Assembly: GCF_001679645.1 (NCBI RefSeq)
Contig: NZ_LRUN01000005.1
Location: 1-64,000, forward strand
DNA length: 64,000 nucleotides
Direction: 5' to 3'
Source of the DNA: Pseudomonas bananamidigenes
GTDB taxonomy: Bacteria > Pseudomonadota > Gammaproteobacteria > Pseudomonadales > Pseudomonadaceae
The position numbers and the translations under genes are program-made. Below are positions 1 to 9,351 of this stretch, piece by piece. Under the pieces are notes generated by a model, which searched no databases, was not told where the DNA came from, and saw nothing but the letters and a program-made list of their open reading frames with translations. How positions within the stretch are numbered: the first letter of the stretch is position 1; every line of letters begins with the position of its first letter.

Positions 1-1
1 A

Positions 2-78
2 TGGTCGGGGTAGGGGGATTCGAACTCCCGACATCCTGCTCCCAAAGCAGCGCGCTCACCGGACTGCGCTATACCCCG
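2..78 (-). tRNA. tRNA-Pro (anticodon TGG)
   Basis: On the minus strand the sequence folds as a complete 77-nt tRNA. The acceptor stem CGGGGTA pairs with its 3' partner, the anticodon loop reads CTTTGGGA with TGG as anticodon, the T-loop is GTTCGAATC, and CCA is encoded at the 3' end (bases 4 to 2). It lies 9 bp downstream of tRNA-Asn, so the two are probably cut from one transcript. The window begins right at its 3' end, so any further genes in the cluster cannot be seen. Confidence 0.96.
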
Positions 79-87
79 ATTTGAAAT

Positions 88-163
88 TGGCTCCGTGACC
101 AGGACTCGAACCTGGGACCCAATGATTAACAGTCATTTGCTCTACCGACTGAGCTATCACGGA
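88..163 (-). tRNA. tRNA-Asn (anticodon GTT)
   Basis: A 76-nt tRNA on the minus strand starting TCCGTGATAGCTCAG. It has a D-arm, the anticodon loop CTGTTAATC with GTT as anticodon, a GGTTCGAGTCC T-arm and an encoded CCA. It is the first gene of the tRNA-Asn / tRNA-Pro pair and lies about 85 bp downstream of a strong promoter on the same strand. Confidence 0.96.
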
Positions 164-249
164 ACTACATATTTCAAGTTACTGCGGTGAAACTTGCAGC
201 TTCTCGACATCGTTTTCGCATCGCTGCGTTCGTGTGTCTGAGGCGCGCC

Positions 250-277
250 ATTCTACAACCTGGATCACCTTTGTCAA
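250..277 (-). promoter_or_regulatory. Promoter of the tRNA-Asn/tRNA-Pro transcript
   Basis: Read on the minus strand there is a perfect -35 box TTGACA (277-272), a 16-bp spacer and a -10 box TAGAAT (255-250). The bases directly after the -10 box, GGCGCGCC, form a GC-rich discriminator, typical of stable-RNA promoters under growth-rate and ppGpp control. The rest of 164-449 holds only the tRNA leader and the clpB terminator. Confidence 0.75.
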
Positions 278-408
278 CCCCCAAATCGCTTTCAAGTTAA
301 TGATTTGCAACTTGTTTCGGATTTCAGCTCAGTGAGCTGAGACCCTGTGGGTGACTGACTGCGGGGCGCACTTTACAAGCCTTTTCCTTAGAGTTCAACA
401 GCCTGGCG

Positions 409-437
409 AAAAAAAAGGCCTCGCAGTGCGAGGCCTT
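409..437 (-). terminator. Rho-independent terminator of clpB
   Basis: Minus strand: a 10-bp stem AAGGCCTCGC / GCGAGGCCTT with a 3-nt loop, followed by a run of eight T, 12 bp downstream of the clpB stop codon. Confidence 0.9.
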
Positions 438-449
438 CCAGTTTCAGTA

Positions 450-3014
450 TCAGTTGAACGTGATCTCGTCGTTCTCCACGACACCGGTTGCAGTTTCGCC
501 AGGCAGGAAACGCCCCGACAGAATCAACTGCGCCAACGGGTTCTCGATCCAGCGCTGGATCGCACGCTTCAACGGCCGTGCGCCATAGACCGGGTCGTAG
601 CCGACGGCAATCAGCTTGTCCATCGCCTCCGGACTGAGCTCCAGCTTCAGTTCGCGCTCGGCCAGACGGCTGCGCAGACGACCCAGCTGGATCTCGGTAA
701 TGCCCGCGATCTGATCCCGAGCCAATGGTTCGAAGATCACCACTTCGTCGACCCGGTTGATGAACTCCGGACGGAAGTGCGTGGAAATCGCATCCATCAC
801 CGCTGCACGTTGTGCCTCACGATCGCCGACCAGTTCCTGAATCTGCATCGAACCCAGGTTGGAGGTCATGACGATTACGGTATTGCGAAAATCCACCGTA
901 CGCCCGTGGCTGTCGGTCAGACGACCATCCTCCAGCACCTGCAGCAAAATGTTGAACACGTCCGGGTGGGCCTTCTCGACTTCGTCCAGCAGGATCACCG
1001 AGTAAGGCTTGCGCCGTACCGCCTCGGTCAGGTAACCGCCCTCTTCGTAACCGACGTAGCCTGGCGGCGCACCGATCAGACGCGCCACGGAGTGTTTCTC
1101 CATGAACTCGGACATGTCGATCCGCACCATCGCCTCTTCAGTATCGAAGAGGAATTCCGCCAATGCCTTGCACAGTTCGGTTTTACCGACGCCGGTCGGG
1201 CCGAGGAACATGAACGAGCCACTCGGACGGTTCGGGTCGGCCAATCCGGCACGAGAACGCCGCACCGCGTTGGCCACGGCGACCACCGCTTCATCCTGAC
1301 CGATCACGCGTTGATGCAACAGGCTTTCCATCTTCATCAGCTTGTCGCGCTCGCCTTCGAGCATTTTCGACACGGGAATGCCGGTCCACTTCGAGACGAC
1401 TTCGGCGATTTCCTCTTCGGTCACCTTGCTGCGCAGCAACTGGTTTTCGGCCTTGCCATGCTGGTCGACCATTTGCAGGCTGCGTTCCAGATCCGGGATC
1501 ACCCCGTACTGCAACTCGGCCATGCGGTTGAGGTCGCCTTTGCGGCGCGCAGCTTCCAGTTCCTGACGGGACTGTTCGATCTTCTGCTGAATCTGCGCAG
1601 AACCCTGCACCTCGGCTTTTTCCGAGTTCCAGATTTCCTCCAGATCCGAATACTCACGCTCGTGGCGATCGATTTCTTCCTGGAGCTTTTCCAGACGTTT
1701 CTTCGCCGCGTCATCGCTTTCTTTCTTCAGCGCCTGGGATTCGACTTTCAGTTGAATCAGGCGACGCTCCAGACGATCCAGCACTTCCGGCTTGGAGTCG
1801 ATTTCCATGCGGATGCGGCTGGCGGCTTCGTCGATCAGGTCGATCGCCTTGTCAGGCAGCTGCCGATCGGTAATGTAGCGATGGCTGAGCCTGGCCGCCG
1901 CGATGATCGCGCCGTCGGTGATCGCCACCTTGTGGTGAACCTCGTAACGCTCCTTGAGGCCACGCAGGATCGCGATGGTGTCTTCTTCGCTCGGCTCGTC
2001 CACCAGCACTTTCTGGAAGCGCCGCTCGAGGGCTGCGTCCTTCTCTATGTATTGGCGGTACTCGTTGAGCGTGGTCGCACCGACGCAATGCAATTCGCCA
2101 CGGGCCAGAGCCGGCTTGAGCATGTTGCCGGCGTCCATCGAGCCTTCGCCCTTCCCGGCGCCGACCATGGTGTGCAACTCGTCGATAAACAGAATGATCT
2201 GCCCTTCCTGCTTCGACAATTCGTTGAGCAGCGCCTTCAGGCGTTCTTCGAACTCGCCGCGATACTTGGCGCCGGCAATCAGCGCCCCCATATCGAGGGA
2301 CAACAGACGTTTGCCGCGCAGGCCATCCGGCACTTCACCATTGATGATGCGCTGGGCCAGACCTTCGGCAATCGCGGTTTTACCCACGCCAGGCTCGCCG
2401 ATCAGCACCGGGTTGTTCTTGGTCCGGCGTTGCAGCACCTGAATGGTGCGACGGATTTCATCGTCACGGCCGATCACCGGATCGAGCTTGCCGTCTTCGG
2501 CACGTTTGGTCAGGTCGACCGTGTATTTATCCAGGGCCTGCCGCGATTCTTCGTGGTTGGCGTCGTTGACCGCCTCGCCACCGCGCAGGTTGTTGATGGC
2601 GTTTTCCAGCGCCTTTTTGCTCACGCCCTGGCCGAGCAGCAACTTGCCGAGTTTGCTGTTTTCGTCCATCGCGGCGAGCAGCACCAGTTCACTGGAAATG
2701 AACTGGTCACCTTTCTGCTGAGCCAGACGGTCGGCCTGGTTGAGCAGACGCGCCAGATCCTGCGACATGTTCACGTCGCCGGTCGGGTTCTGGATTTTCG
2801 GTAATTGATCGAGCTCTTTGGTCAGCTCTTTACGCAGGCTGTTGACATCGAAGCCCACCTGCATCAACAGGGGCTTGATCGAACCACCCTGCTGATCAAG
2901 CATGGCTTGCATCAAGTGCGCCGGCTCGATGGCCGGATGATCGTGGCCGACAGCCAGGGATTGGGCATCGGACAGCGCCAACTGTAATTTGCTGGTTAAA
3001 CGGTCTATACGCAT
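450..3014 (-). CDS. clpB: ATP-dependent disaggregase chaperone ClpB
   Basis: The 854-aa product has the full Hsp100 layout. An N-terminal Clp repeat domain (about 1-150) is followed by AAA+ module 1 with Walker A GEPGVGKT at 206-213, a long charged coiled-coil M domain (about 400-525), and AAA+ module 2 with Walker [10 protein letters not shown] near 605. Length matches the family (about 855 aa). ClpB is a cytoplasmic hexamer that threads aggregated proteins through its pore together with DnaK/DnaJ/GrpE. The start follows the strong ribosome binding site AAGGAAGG. It is monocistronic, with a heat-shock-type promoter upstream and its own terminator. Confidence 0.98.
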   Translation of the reverse strand: MRIDRLTSKLQLALSDAQSLAVGHDHPAIEPAHLMQAMLDQQGGSIKPLLMQVGFDVNSLRKELTKELDQLPKIQNPTGDVNMSQDLARLLNQADRLAQQKGDQFISSELVLLAAMDENSKLGKLLLGQGVSKKALENAINNLRGGEAVNDANHEESRQALDKYTVDLTKRAEDGKLDPVIGRDDEIRRTIQVLQRRTKNNPVLIGEPGVGKTAIAEGLAQRIINGEVPDGLRGKRLLSLDMGALIAGAKYRGEFEERLKALLNELSKQEGQIILFIDELHTMVGAGKGEGSMDAGNMLKPALARGELHCVGATTLNEYRQYIEKDAALERRFQKVLVDEPSEEDTIAILRGLKERYEVHHKVAITDGAIIAAARLSHRYITDRQLPDKAIDLIDEAASRIRMEIDSKPEVLDRLERRLIQLKVESQALKKESDDAAKKRLEKLQEEIDRHEREYSDLEEIWNSEKAEVQGSAQIQQKIEQSRQELEAARRKGDLNRMAELQYGVIPDLERSLQMVDQHGKAENQLLRSKVTEEEIAEVVSKWTGIPVSKMLEGERDKLMKMESLLHQRVIGQDEAVVAVANAVRRSRAGLADPNRPSGSFMFLGPTGVGKTELCKALAEFLFDTEEAMVRIDMSEFMEKHSVARLIGAPPGYVGYEEGGYLTEAVRRKPYSVILLDEVEKAHPDVFNILLQVLEDGRLTDSHGRTVDFRNTVIVMTSNLGSMQIQELVGDREAQRAAVMDAISTHFRPEFINRVDEVVIFEPLARDQIAGITEIQLGRLRSRLAERELKLELSPEAMDKLIAVGYDPVYGARPLKRAIQRWIENPLAQLILSGRFLPGETATGVVENDEITFN

Positions 3015-3087
3015 GGGTCACCTTCCTTTTGAGCAGGCCGGACCTAAAAAACCATCCTGAATAAAGAAACCTGCCAGATACCGCTAT

Positions 3088-3115
3088 AGATGCGGTCGAT
3101 TCTGGAAGATTCAAG
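3088..3115 (-). promoter_or_regulatory. Heat-shock (sigma-32, RpoH) promoter of clpB
   Basis: Minus strand: CTTGAAT (3115-3109), a 13-bp spacer, then CCGCATCT (3095-3088). This fits the RpoH consensus CTTGAAA, N11-16, CCCCATNT with two mismatches. It lies about 75 bp upstream of the clpB start. The assignment rests on sequence match and on clpB being a classical RpoH target. Confidence 0.7.
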
Positions 3116-3145
3116 CGTCAGGGAGTTGATGCAGATCAGACAAGC

Positions 3146-3880
3146 TTAGCGGGCGCCGGGCGACTCAAGCCAGATAAGGGAGGCGAAGCGACCGGTGCGC
3201 GATGCACGGCGATAAGAGAAGAAGCGCGGATCGGTCACGGTACAGAAACCGCCGCCATAAACAGCAGTGACACCGCGAACCGCCAGACGCAGCCGCGCCA
3301 GCTTATAGATGTCGGCCATGAACTTGCCCGCGTTGTGGCTCGGGACAAAAGCTGTCTCGGCTTCGGGCAGTTGATCGATGAAGACTTCCCGGACTTCCGG
3401 GCCGACTTCGAAGGCTTGCGGGCCGATGGCCGGTCCGAGCCAGACCAGAATGTCTTCAGTCGGCACATCCAGGCTATCGAGGGAGGCTTCCAGCACGCCG
3501 GCCGCCAGCCCACGCCAACCGGCATGCGCCGCAGCAACGCGAGTACCGTCACGGTCGCAGAACAGCGCCGGCAGGCAATCGGCGGTCATTGCCGCACACG
3601 CGATACCGGGTGTTGCCGTCCAGCTGGCATCTGCCGTGGCCACCACGGACGGATCGGCATGCGCCACGTCCGTTCCGTGGACTTGCTGCAACCACGCAGG
3701 TTTTATAGAGAAGTACTCGGTCAGACGCCGACGGTTTTCGGCGACCGCTTGGGGGCTGTCATCCACATGATCGCCCAGATTGAGACTGTCGAACGGCGCC
3801 TCGCTGACACCACCCTCACGGGTGGTGACACAGGCCTTGACGCTGGCCGGCGCGGGCCAGTCCGGCGTCAGCCAGTTCAT
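3146..3880 (-). CDS. pgeF: Peptidoglycan editing factor PgeF (YfiH/laccase-domain protein)
   Basis: The 244-aa multicopper-polyphenol-oxidase-like (DUF152/YfiH/YlmD) protein carries the family's zinc and active-site motifs VHGTD, TADCLPA and AHAGWRG. Members have been reported as purine nucleoside phosphorylases/adenosine deaminases, and in E. coli PgeF removes misincorporated L-serine from UDP-MurNAc-peptide precursors. It is cytoplasmic. Its ATG overlaps the rluD stop by 4 bp (ATGA), so the two are translationally coupled. Which of the reported activities applies here cannot be decided from sequence. Confidence 0.9.
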   Translation of the reverse strand: MNWLTPDWPAPASVKACVTTREGGVSEAPFDSLNLGDHVDDSPQAVAENRRRLTEYFSIKPAWLQQVHGTDVAHADPSVVATADASWTATPGIACAAMTADCLPALFCDRDGTRVAAAHAGWRGLAAGVLEASLDSLDVPTEDILVWLGPAIGPQAFEVGPEVREVFIDQLPEAETAFVPSHNAGKFMADIYKLARLRLAVRGVTAVYGGGFCTVTDPRFFSYRRASRTGRFASLIWLESPGAR

Positions 3881-4839
3881 CCGACGAAAGCCTCGCGATC
3901 CTGCTTGAGCAGGGTCAGCAGCCAGACCAGATCTTCCGGCAACGGCGATTCCCAGCTCATGCGCTCACCGGTGGTCGGGTGATCCAGCTCCAGGAACCGC
4001 GCGTGCAGCGCCTGACGCGGGAAGTGCTTGAGGGACTCGACCATGGTCGGGCTCGCCGCCGGCGGGATGCGGAAACGACCGCCGTAGGCCGGGTCGCCGA
4101 CCAACGGAAAGTTGATGTGCGCCATGTGTACGCGGATCTGGTGAGTACGACCCGTCTCCAGCTTCACCCGCACGTGGGTGTGGGAACGGAAACGCTCCAG
4201 CACACGGTAATGGCTGACGGCAGGCTTGCCGCCTTCCATCACTGCCATGCGCTGGCGCTGCTGGCCGTGACGACCGATAGGTGCATTGATCTTGCCGCCG
4301 GCCGTCACCACGCCGATCACGATGCATTCGTAGATCCGGCTGACACTGCGGCTTTGCAACTGCGCGACCAGTTTGGTCTGCGCCTGGATGGTCTTGGCCA
4401 CCACCATCAGACCGGTGGTGTCCTTGTCCAGACGATGCACGATGCCGGCGCGCGGGACATTGATGATGTCCGGCACATGGTGCAGCAAGGCGTTGAGCAA
4501 GGTGCCGTCGGCATGGCCGGCAGCCGGGTGCACCACCAGGCCTGCCGGCTTGTTGATGACCAGAATGTCGTCGTCTTCGTAGACGATATCGAGCTCGATG
4601 TCCTGGGCGACCCATTCACCCTGGGCCTCCTGCTCGGCGGTCAGTTCAAGGACGGCACCGCCATGAACGATGTCGCGCGGGCGGATGACCGCCCCGTCCA
4701 CAGTCAGGCGACCTTCTTTGATCCAGGCGGAAAGGCGCGAGCGGGAGTGCTCGGCGAAGAGTTGGGCGGCGACTTGATCGAGGCGTTGGCCGCCCAATTC
4801 GGACGGCACCTCTGCGCGAAGTTCAATTTTATCGGACAT
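3877..4839 (-). CDS. rluD: 23S rRNA pseudouridine(1911/1915/1917) synthase RluD
   Basis: 320 aa. An N-terminal S4-like RNA-binding domain (about 15-75) precedes a pseudouridine synthase domain with the signature [10 protein letters not shown] at 135-144, in which D138 aligns with the catalytic aspartate. RluD modifies helix 69 of 23S rRNA and matters for late 50S assembly. It is first in the rluD-pgeF unit and divergent from bamD (152 bp between the starts), an arrangement common in Pseudomonas. Confidence 0.96.
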   Translation of the reverse strand: MSDKIELRAEVPSELGGQRLDQVAAQLFAEHSRSRLSAWIKEGRLTVDGAVIRPRDIVHGGAVLELTAEQEAQGEWVAQDIELDIVYEDDDILVINKPAGLVVHPAAGHADGTLLNALLHHVPDIINVPRAGIVHRLDKDTTGLMVVAKTIQAQTKLVAQLQSRSVSRIYECIVIGVVTAGGKINAPIGRHGQQRQRMAVMEGGKPAVSHYRVLERFRSHTHVRVKLETGRTHQIRVHMAHINFPLVGDPAYGGRFRIPPAASPTMVESLKHFPRQALHARFLELDHPTTGERMSWESPLPEDLVWLLTLLKQDREAFVG

Positions 4840-4991
4840 GCTCGGACTGGGCGTCGGCTACAGCCTTTGGTTTCGGCTGCGCGCTTGTGGTTAAATACGG
4901 CGTCTTTTGCCCCGGGGCTTTTCAACGGGGCGCTCATCATAACAGGACGGCCCCGCCCAAGACAGCGGCCGTCATAGGGACGCAAGCCGCC

Positions 4992-6008
4992 ATGCAAGTG
5001 AAACACCTGCTGCTGATCGCCATCCTCGCATTGACCGCCGCTTGCTCATCGAAGGAAGTCGTTGACGAAAACCTGAGCGAAACCGAGCTGTACCAGCAGG
5101 CTCAAAAGGACCTGGACAACAACAGTTATACCAGCGCCACCGCCAAGCTGAAGGCTCTTGAGTCGCGCTATCCGTTCGGTCGCTACGCGGATCAGGCACA
5201 GCTCGAACTGATTTATGCCAACTACAAGAACTCGGAGCCGGAAGCTGCAAAATCCGCTGCCGAGCGCTTCATTCGTCTGCATCCACAGCATCCGAACGTC
5301 GACTACGCCTACTACCTCAAGGGTCTGACCTCGTTCGACCAGGACGTCGGCCTGCTGGCGCGCTTCCTGCCGCTGGACATGACCAAGCGTGACCCGGGCG
5401 CTGCCCGCGACTCCTACAACGAGTTCGCCCAGCTGACCAGCCGCTATCCCAACAGCCGCTACGCGCCGGACGCCAAGCAGCGCATGATCTACCTGCGCAA
5501 CCTGCTGGCCGCCTACGAAATCCACGTGGCCGACTACTACCTGACCCGTCAGGCCTACGTCGCCGCAGCGAACCGTGGCCGCTATGTCGTGGAAAACTTC
5601 CAGGAAACCCCGTCGGTCGGCGACGGCCTGGCGGTCATGACCGAAGCCTACCAGCGTCTGCATCTGGACGAGCTGGCAGCCACCAGTCTGGAAACCCTGA
5701 AACTCAACTACCCGAACCACCCGAGCCTGAAAGACGGCCAGTTCGTACCGTCGGTGGCCGAAGCCGACAACCGTTCGTGGCTGAGCAAGGCGACTCTGGG
5801 TCTGATCGAGTCCCGTCCACCGCTGCCACCGGGAGAAACCCGCGCCAACCAGGACGTGCAGAAGCAGTTCCAGGACGCGAAAGACGCGATCCCGAACGAG
5901 CTCAAGCCCAAAGACGAAAACGGCGAAGTGATCGAGCCGCCGGAAACCGAGTCGAGCAACACCGACCGTTCCTGGTTCAGCTACATGACCTTTGGTCTGT
6001 TCGACTGA
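4992..6008 (+). CDS. bamD: Outer-membrane protein assembly factor BamD (ComL lipoprotein)
   Basis: The start chosen is ATG 4992, because it begins a classic lipoprotein signal ([18 protein letters not shown]) with lipobox TAAC, so the mature protein starts at Cys-18. The reading frame stays open upstream but makes no sense as a signal. 338 aa, the usual Pseudomonas length. Tandem TPR repeats begin at the ELYQQA motif. BamD is the essential scaffold lipoprotein that joins BamA to the rest of the beta-barrel assembly machine. Divergent from rluD. A UUCG-capped terminator follows. Confidence 0.96.
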   Translation: MQVKHLLLIAILALTAACSSKEVVDENLSETELYQQAQKDLDNNSYTSATAKLKALESRYPFGRYADQAQLELIYANYKNSEPEAAKSAAERFIRLHPQHPNVDYAYYLKGLTSFDQDVGLLARFLPLDMTKRDPGAARDSYNEFAQLTSRYPNSRYAPDAKQRMIYLRNLLAAYEIHVADYYLTRQAYVAAANRGRYVVENFQETPSVGDGLAVMTEAYQRLHLDELAATSLETLKLNYPNHPSLKDGQFVPSVAEADNRSWLSKATLGLIESRPPLPPGETRANQDVQKQFQDAKDAIPNELKPKDENGEVIEPPETESSNTDRSWFSYMTFGLFD

Positions 6009-6031
6009 TCAACTCAGTGATGTTGAAAAAA

Positions 6032-6056
6032 GGGAGATCTTCGGATCTCCCTTTTT
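6032..6056 (+). terminator. Rho-independent terminator of bamD
   Basis: An 8-bp stem GGGAGATC/GATCTCCC closed by the very stable TTCG tetraloop and followed by five T. It starts 23 bp after the bamD stop. An A-run on the left side means it could also act on the minus strand. Confidence 0.92.
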
Positions 6057-6136
6057 CATTGCCACATTTTATTACGCTGTGCGCCTGTCGAGTCCTTGGC
6101 TAAACTGCCGGATCATCAGCCAAAAAGCCGCCCATC

Positions 6137-6370
6137 ATGCTTCGTTTACTCTTCTGGATCGCCCTGATCGCTGCCGCCGTCTGGCTCTGGCGCAAACTCA
6201 AGGCCCCCGTCGCACCTGCGCCCTCCTCCCGCGAACAGGATGCCGCACCGATGGTGCGCTGCGCCCACTGCGGCGTGCATCTGCCCCGCGACCGTGCGCT
6301 GAACCTGCAACAACAGTGGTATTGCAGCCAGGCTCATCTCGAGCAAGGCCCCGGCTCCAGTGCTCGCTGA
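6137..6370 (+). CDS. PP0621-type small membrane-anchored zinc-ribbon-like protein
   Basis: 77 aa. An N-terminal hydrophobic segment (about 3-18) is followed by a basic stretch and a short module with CAHC and a second cysteine (YCSQAH), plausibly a metal-binding knuckle. It matches what is called the PP0621 family in Pseudomonas, of unknown function. Its end overlaps the GTG start of pilS by 11 bp, so it is translationally coupled to the PilS/PilR system. That suggests, but does not prove, a role linked to pilus signalling. Confidence 0.8.
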   Translation: MLRLLFWIALIAAAVWLWRKLKAPVAPAPSSREQDAAPMVRCAHCGVHLPRDRALNLQQQWYCSQAHLEQGPGSSAR

Positions 6371-7949
6371 GGCCACCAGCGCCACTCGCAAACAGGCCCA
6401 GCGACTGCTGCGCCTTTATCACCTCTACCGTTTAAGCGTCGGCATCACCCTCGTGCTGCTGATCTCCAGCAACATGGACAACCGCCTGCTGACGTCAGCC
6501 GATGACGAGTTGCTGCGCAATGGCAGCTGGTTGTACCTGGTGCTGAACATCCTGCTGGTGGTGTTTCTGGAAAACATCCGCCGCCCCGCCCAGCTGTTCG
6601 GTCTGGCACTGGTCGACATCCTGCTGCTGTGCGGGCTGTTCTACGCCGCTGGCGGCGTCGCGAGCCCGGTCGGCAATCTGCTGATCGTCTCGGTGGCGAT
6701 CAGCAACACCCTGCTGCGAAGAAGAATCGGCCTGTTGATCGCGGCCATCGGCGCGCTCGGCATCGTCGGTCTGAGTTTTTTGCAGAGTTTCGACCATCCG
6801 TTGAGCGCCAATGACTATCTGCAAGCCGGCACCCTTGGCGCTCTGTGTTTTGCCGGTTCGCTCATGGTGCAGGGGCTGATCCGCCGTCTCGAAGTCAGCG
6901 AGACGCTCGCCGAGCAACGGGCCAGTGAAGTGGTCAGTCTCGAGGCCCTCAATGCCCTGATTCTGCAACGCATGCGCACCGGCATTCTGGTACTTGATGA
7001 GCAACGCCGGATACAACTGGCCAACCACAGCGCCCGGACGCTGCTGGCGCAGTCGCCTTTGGAAGGCCAGTTGATCGACGAGTATTCGACCGCGCTGGTC
7101 GAGCGTCTGAATCTGTGGCTGAACAATCCGGCCCTGCGCCCGCAAAGCCTGAAAATCGCAGCCAACGGCCTGGAGCTGCAACCGAGCTTCATCGCACTGG
7201 AACAGAGCCCGAACCGCCAGACCCTGGTGTTTCTCGAGGATCTCGCGCAGATCTCTCAACAGGCCCAGCAGCTGAAACTCGCCGCACTCGGGCGTCTGAC
7301 CGCCGGTATCGCCCACGAGATCCGCAATCCGCTGGGTGCCATCAGCCATGCAGCGCAGCTGCTGCAGGAATCCGAGGAACTCGACGGCGCAGACCGGCGT
7401 CTGACGCAGATCATCCAGGATCACTCCCAGCGCATGAACCGAGTCATTGAAAACGTCCTGCAACTGTCCCGCCGCCAGCAGAGCGCGCCGCAGCGGCTGG
7501 ACCTCGCGCCCTGGCTGACGCAGTTCGTCGCCGAAGCCCGGGAACAGGCCGGCGAACGTCAGCGGATTCATTTGCGGATCGACAGCGGGGACTTCCGCAC
7601 GCTGATGGATCCTGGCCAGTTGACGCAAATTCTCGACAATCTGTTGCGCAACGGCTGGCGACACAGCGCCCTGCTGCACGATCCGGCCGAAGTCTGGCTG
7701 ACACTGTTCATCGACCGCGAAAGCCAGCTGGCCGTGCTCGAAGTGCAGGATAACGGCCCAGGCGTGGCGCCGGATCAGCAGTCGCATCTGTTCGAACCCT
7801 TCTTCACCACCAGCAGCCAGGGCACCGGCCTTGGGCTTTATCTGTCCCGTGAGCTGTGCGAAAGCAACCAGGCCCGCCTAGACTTCAAACCACGCCAAGG
7901 CGGCGGCTGCTTTCGCATCACCTTTGCTCATGGACGGAAACAAAGTTGA
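6360..7949 (+). CDS. pilS: Sensor histidine kinase PilS
   Basis: 529 aa from a GTG start inside the end of the preceding gene. The N-terminal half has several hydrophobic segments (about 22-190, probably six transmembrane helices), then a PAS-like region. The kinase core has H-box HEIRNPLG, an N-box region (LDNLLRNGW), G1 DNGPGV and G2 GTGLGLYL. PilS senses pilin in the membrane and controls PilR phosphorylation and so pilA transcription. The stop overlaps the pilR start by 4 bp. No major pilin gene pilA is present in this window. Confidence 0.95.
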   Translation: MLAEATSATRKQAQRLLRLYHLYRLSVGITLVLLISSNMDNRLLTSADDELLRNGSWLYLVLNILLVVFLENIRRPAQLFGLALVDILLLCGLFYAAGGVASPVGNLLIVSVAISNTLLRRRIGLLIAAIGALGIVGLSFLQSFDHPLSANDYLQAGTLGALCFAGSLMVQGLIRRLEVSETLAEQRASEVVSLEALNALILQRMRTGILVLDEQRRIQLANHSARTLLAQSPLEGQLIDEYSTALVERLNLWLNNPALRPQSLKIAANGLELQPSFIALEQSPNRQTLVFLEDLAQISQQAQQLKLAALGRLTAGIAHEIRNPLGAISHAAQLLQESEELDGADRRLTQIIQDHSQRMNRVIENVLQLSRRQQSAPQRLDLAPWLTQFVAEAREQAGERQRIHLRIDSGDFRTLMDPGQLTQILDNLLRNGWRHSALLHDPAEVWLTLFIDRESQLAVLEVQDNGPGVAPDQQSHLFEPFFTTSSQGTGLGLYLSRELCESNQARLDFKPRQGGGCFRITFAHGRKQS

Positions 7950-9292
7950 ACACGAGCCCACGGCAAAAAATCCTCATCGTCGACGACGAACCGGATATCC
8001 GCGAACTCCTGGAAATAACCCTGGGACGGATGAAACTCGACACTTTCAGCGCTCGCAACCTCGGCGAAGCGCAGGCCCTGCTGCGTCGCGACACATTCGA
8101 TCTGTGCCTGACCGACATGCGCCTGCCGGATGGCACCGGGCTGGAGCTGGTTCAGCACATCCAGCAACGCCACCCGCAATTGCCGGTGGCGATGATCACC
8201 GCCTATGGCAGCCTGGAAACCGCGATCAACGCACTGAAAGCCGGCGCTTTCGACTTCCTCACCAAACCGGTGGACCTCGCTCGCCTGCGCGAACTGGTCA
8301 CAACCGCGCTGCGCATGCCGGCGACAGGCAACGTCTGCACGTCAATCGATCGCCGGTTGCTGGGTGACTCGTTGCCGATGCGCAATCTGCGCAATCAAAT
8401 CGACAAACTGGCCCGAAGTCAGGCGCCGGTCTACATCAGCGGGGAGTCCGGCAGCGGCAAGGAACTGGCCGCCCGCCTGATTCATGAACAGGGGCCACGT
8501 GCCAGCCGGCCATTCGTACCGGTGAATTGCGGGGCGATTGCTTCGGAATTGATGGAAAGCGAATTTTTCGGTCACCGCAAAGGCAGTTTCACCGGCGCGG
8601 TTGACGACAAGCCAGGGCTGTTCCAGGCTGCCCATGGCGGTACGCTGTTTCTCGATGAAGTGGCGGACTTGCCGCTGTCGATGCAGGTCAAGCTGCTGCG
8701 GGCGATCCAGGAAAAAGCCGTACGCAGCATCGGCGGCCAGCAGGAAACCGTGGTCGATGTGCGCATTCTCTGCGCCACCCACAAGGACCTGGACGCCGAA
8801 GTCGCTGCCGAGCGCTTTCGCCAGGATCTGTATTACCGGCTGAACGTGATCGAATTGCGTGTGCCTTCCCTGCGCGAACGTCGTGACGATATCGAGGCGT
8901 TGGCCAGCCATATGCTCAAGCGTCTGGCGAACGGTACCGGCCAACCGGCTGCGCGCTTGCATCCACAAGCGTTGGAGGCATTGAAGAACTACCGTTTCCC
9001 GGGAAATGTGCGAGAACTCGAGAATGTCCTCGAACGTGCGCACACCCTGTGCGAAAACCGCGTGATCGAGGCCGACGACCTGCGTCTGAGCGAGGGCAAT
9101 TGCGCAGTCGAGGGCGGTATGGCCGATCTCACGCAGATCGACAACCTGGAAGCCTATCTTGAGAACGTCGAACGCAAACTGATTCTGCAGGCGCTGGAAG
9201 AAACCCGCTGGAACCGTACCGCAGCGGCCCAGCGGTTGAATCTGTCGTTTCGCTCGATGCGCTATCGACTGAAGAAACTGGGCCTGGATTAA
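7946..9292 (+). CDS. pilR: Sigma-54-dependent response regulator PilR
   Basis: The start chosen is TTG 7946, overlapping the pilS stop by 4 bp. It places the receiver domain (KILIVDDEPDIRE) at the very N-terminus, as in PilR of other pseudomonads. 448 aa: receiver with phospho-acceptor Asp in CLTDMRLPDG, AAA+ domain with Walker A GESGSGKE and the sigma-54 contact loop written GSFTGA instead of GAFTGA (also seen in PilR of P. aeruginosa, from memory), and a C-terminal Fis-type helix-turn-helix. It activates RpoN-dependent promoters, classically pilA. Confidence 0.95.
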   Translation: MNTSPRQKILIVDDEPDIRELLEITLGRMKLDTFSARNLGEAQALLRRDTFDLCLTDMRLPDGTGLELVQHIQQRHPQLPVAMITAYGSLETAINALKAGAFDFLTKPVDLARLRELVTTALRMPATGNVCTSIDRRLLGDSLPMRNLRNQIDKLARSQAPVYISGESGSGKELAARLIHEQGPRASRPFVPVNCGAIASELMESEFFGHRKGSFTGAVDDKPGLFQAAHGGTLFLDEVADLPLSMQVKLLRAIQEKAVRSIGGQQETVVDVRILCATHKDLDAEVAAERFRQDLYYRLNVIELRVPSLRERRDDIEALASHMLKRLANGTGQPAARLHPQALEALKNYRFPGNVRELENVLERAHTLCENRVIEADDLRLSEGNCAVEGGMADLTQIDNLEAYLENVERKLILQALEETRWNRTAAAQRLNLSFRSMRYRLKKLGLD

Positions 9293-9299
9293 GGGCCCC

Positions 9300-9319
9300 T
9301 TCGCGGGCAAGCCCGCGAA
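9300..9319. repeat. Single REP-like palindrome downstream of pilR
   Basis: A 9-bp perfect inverted repeat TTCGCGGGC-AA-GCCCGCGAA, the core of the Pseudomonas REP family. It lies just after pilR between convergent genes. No T-run follows, so it is a better match to a REP singlet than to a terminator. Confidence 0.75.
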
Positions 9320-9351
9320 AGCGATTTGTCAGTCATCAGAAGAGAAACTGA

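Noticed and set aside
351..2804. 817-codon open frame antisense to clpB
   Set aside because: A GC-rich shadow of clpB: no initiation signal, Arg/His/Leu/Gln-rich composition, and the opposite strand encodes a complete ClpB.
3335..4977. Plus-strand open frames across pgeF and rluD
   Set aside because: Both minus-strand genes have catalytic motifs and a coupled 4-bp overlap; plus-strand frames do not.
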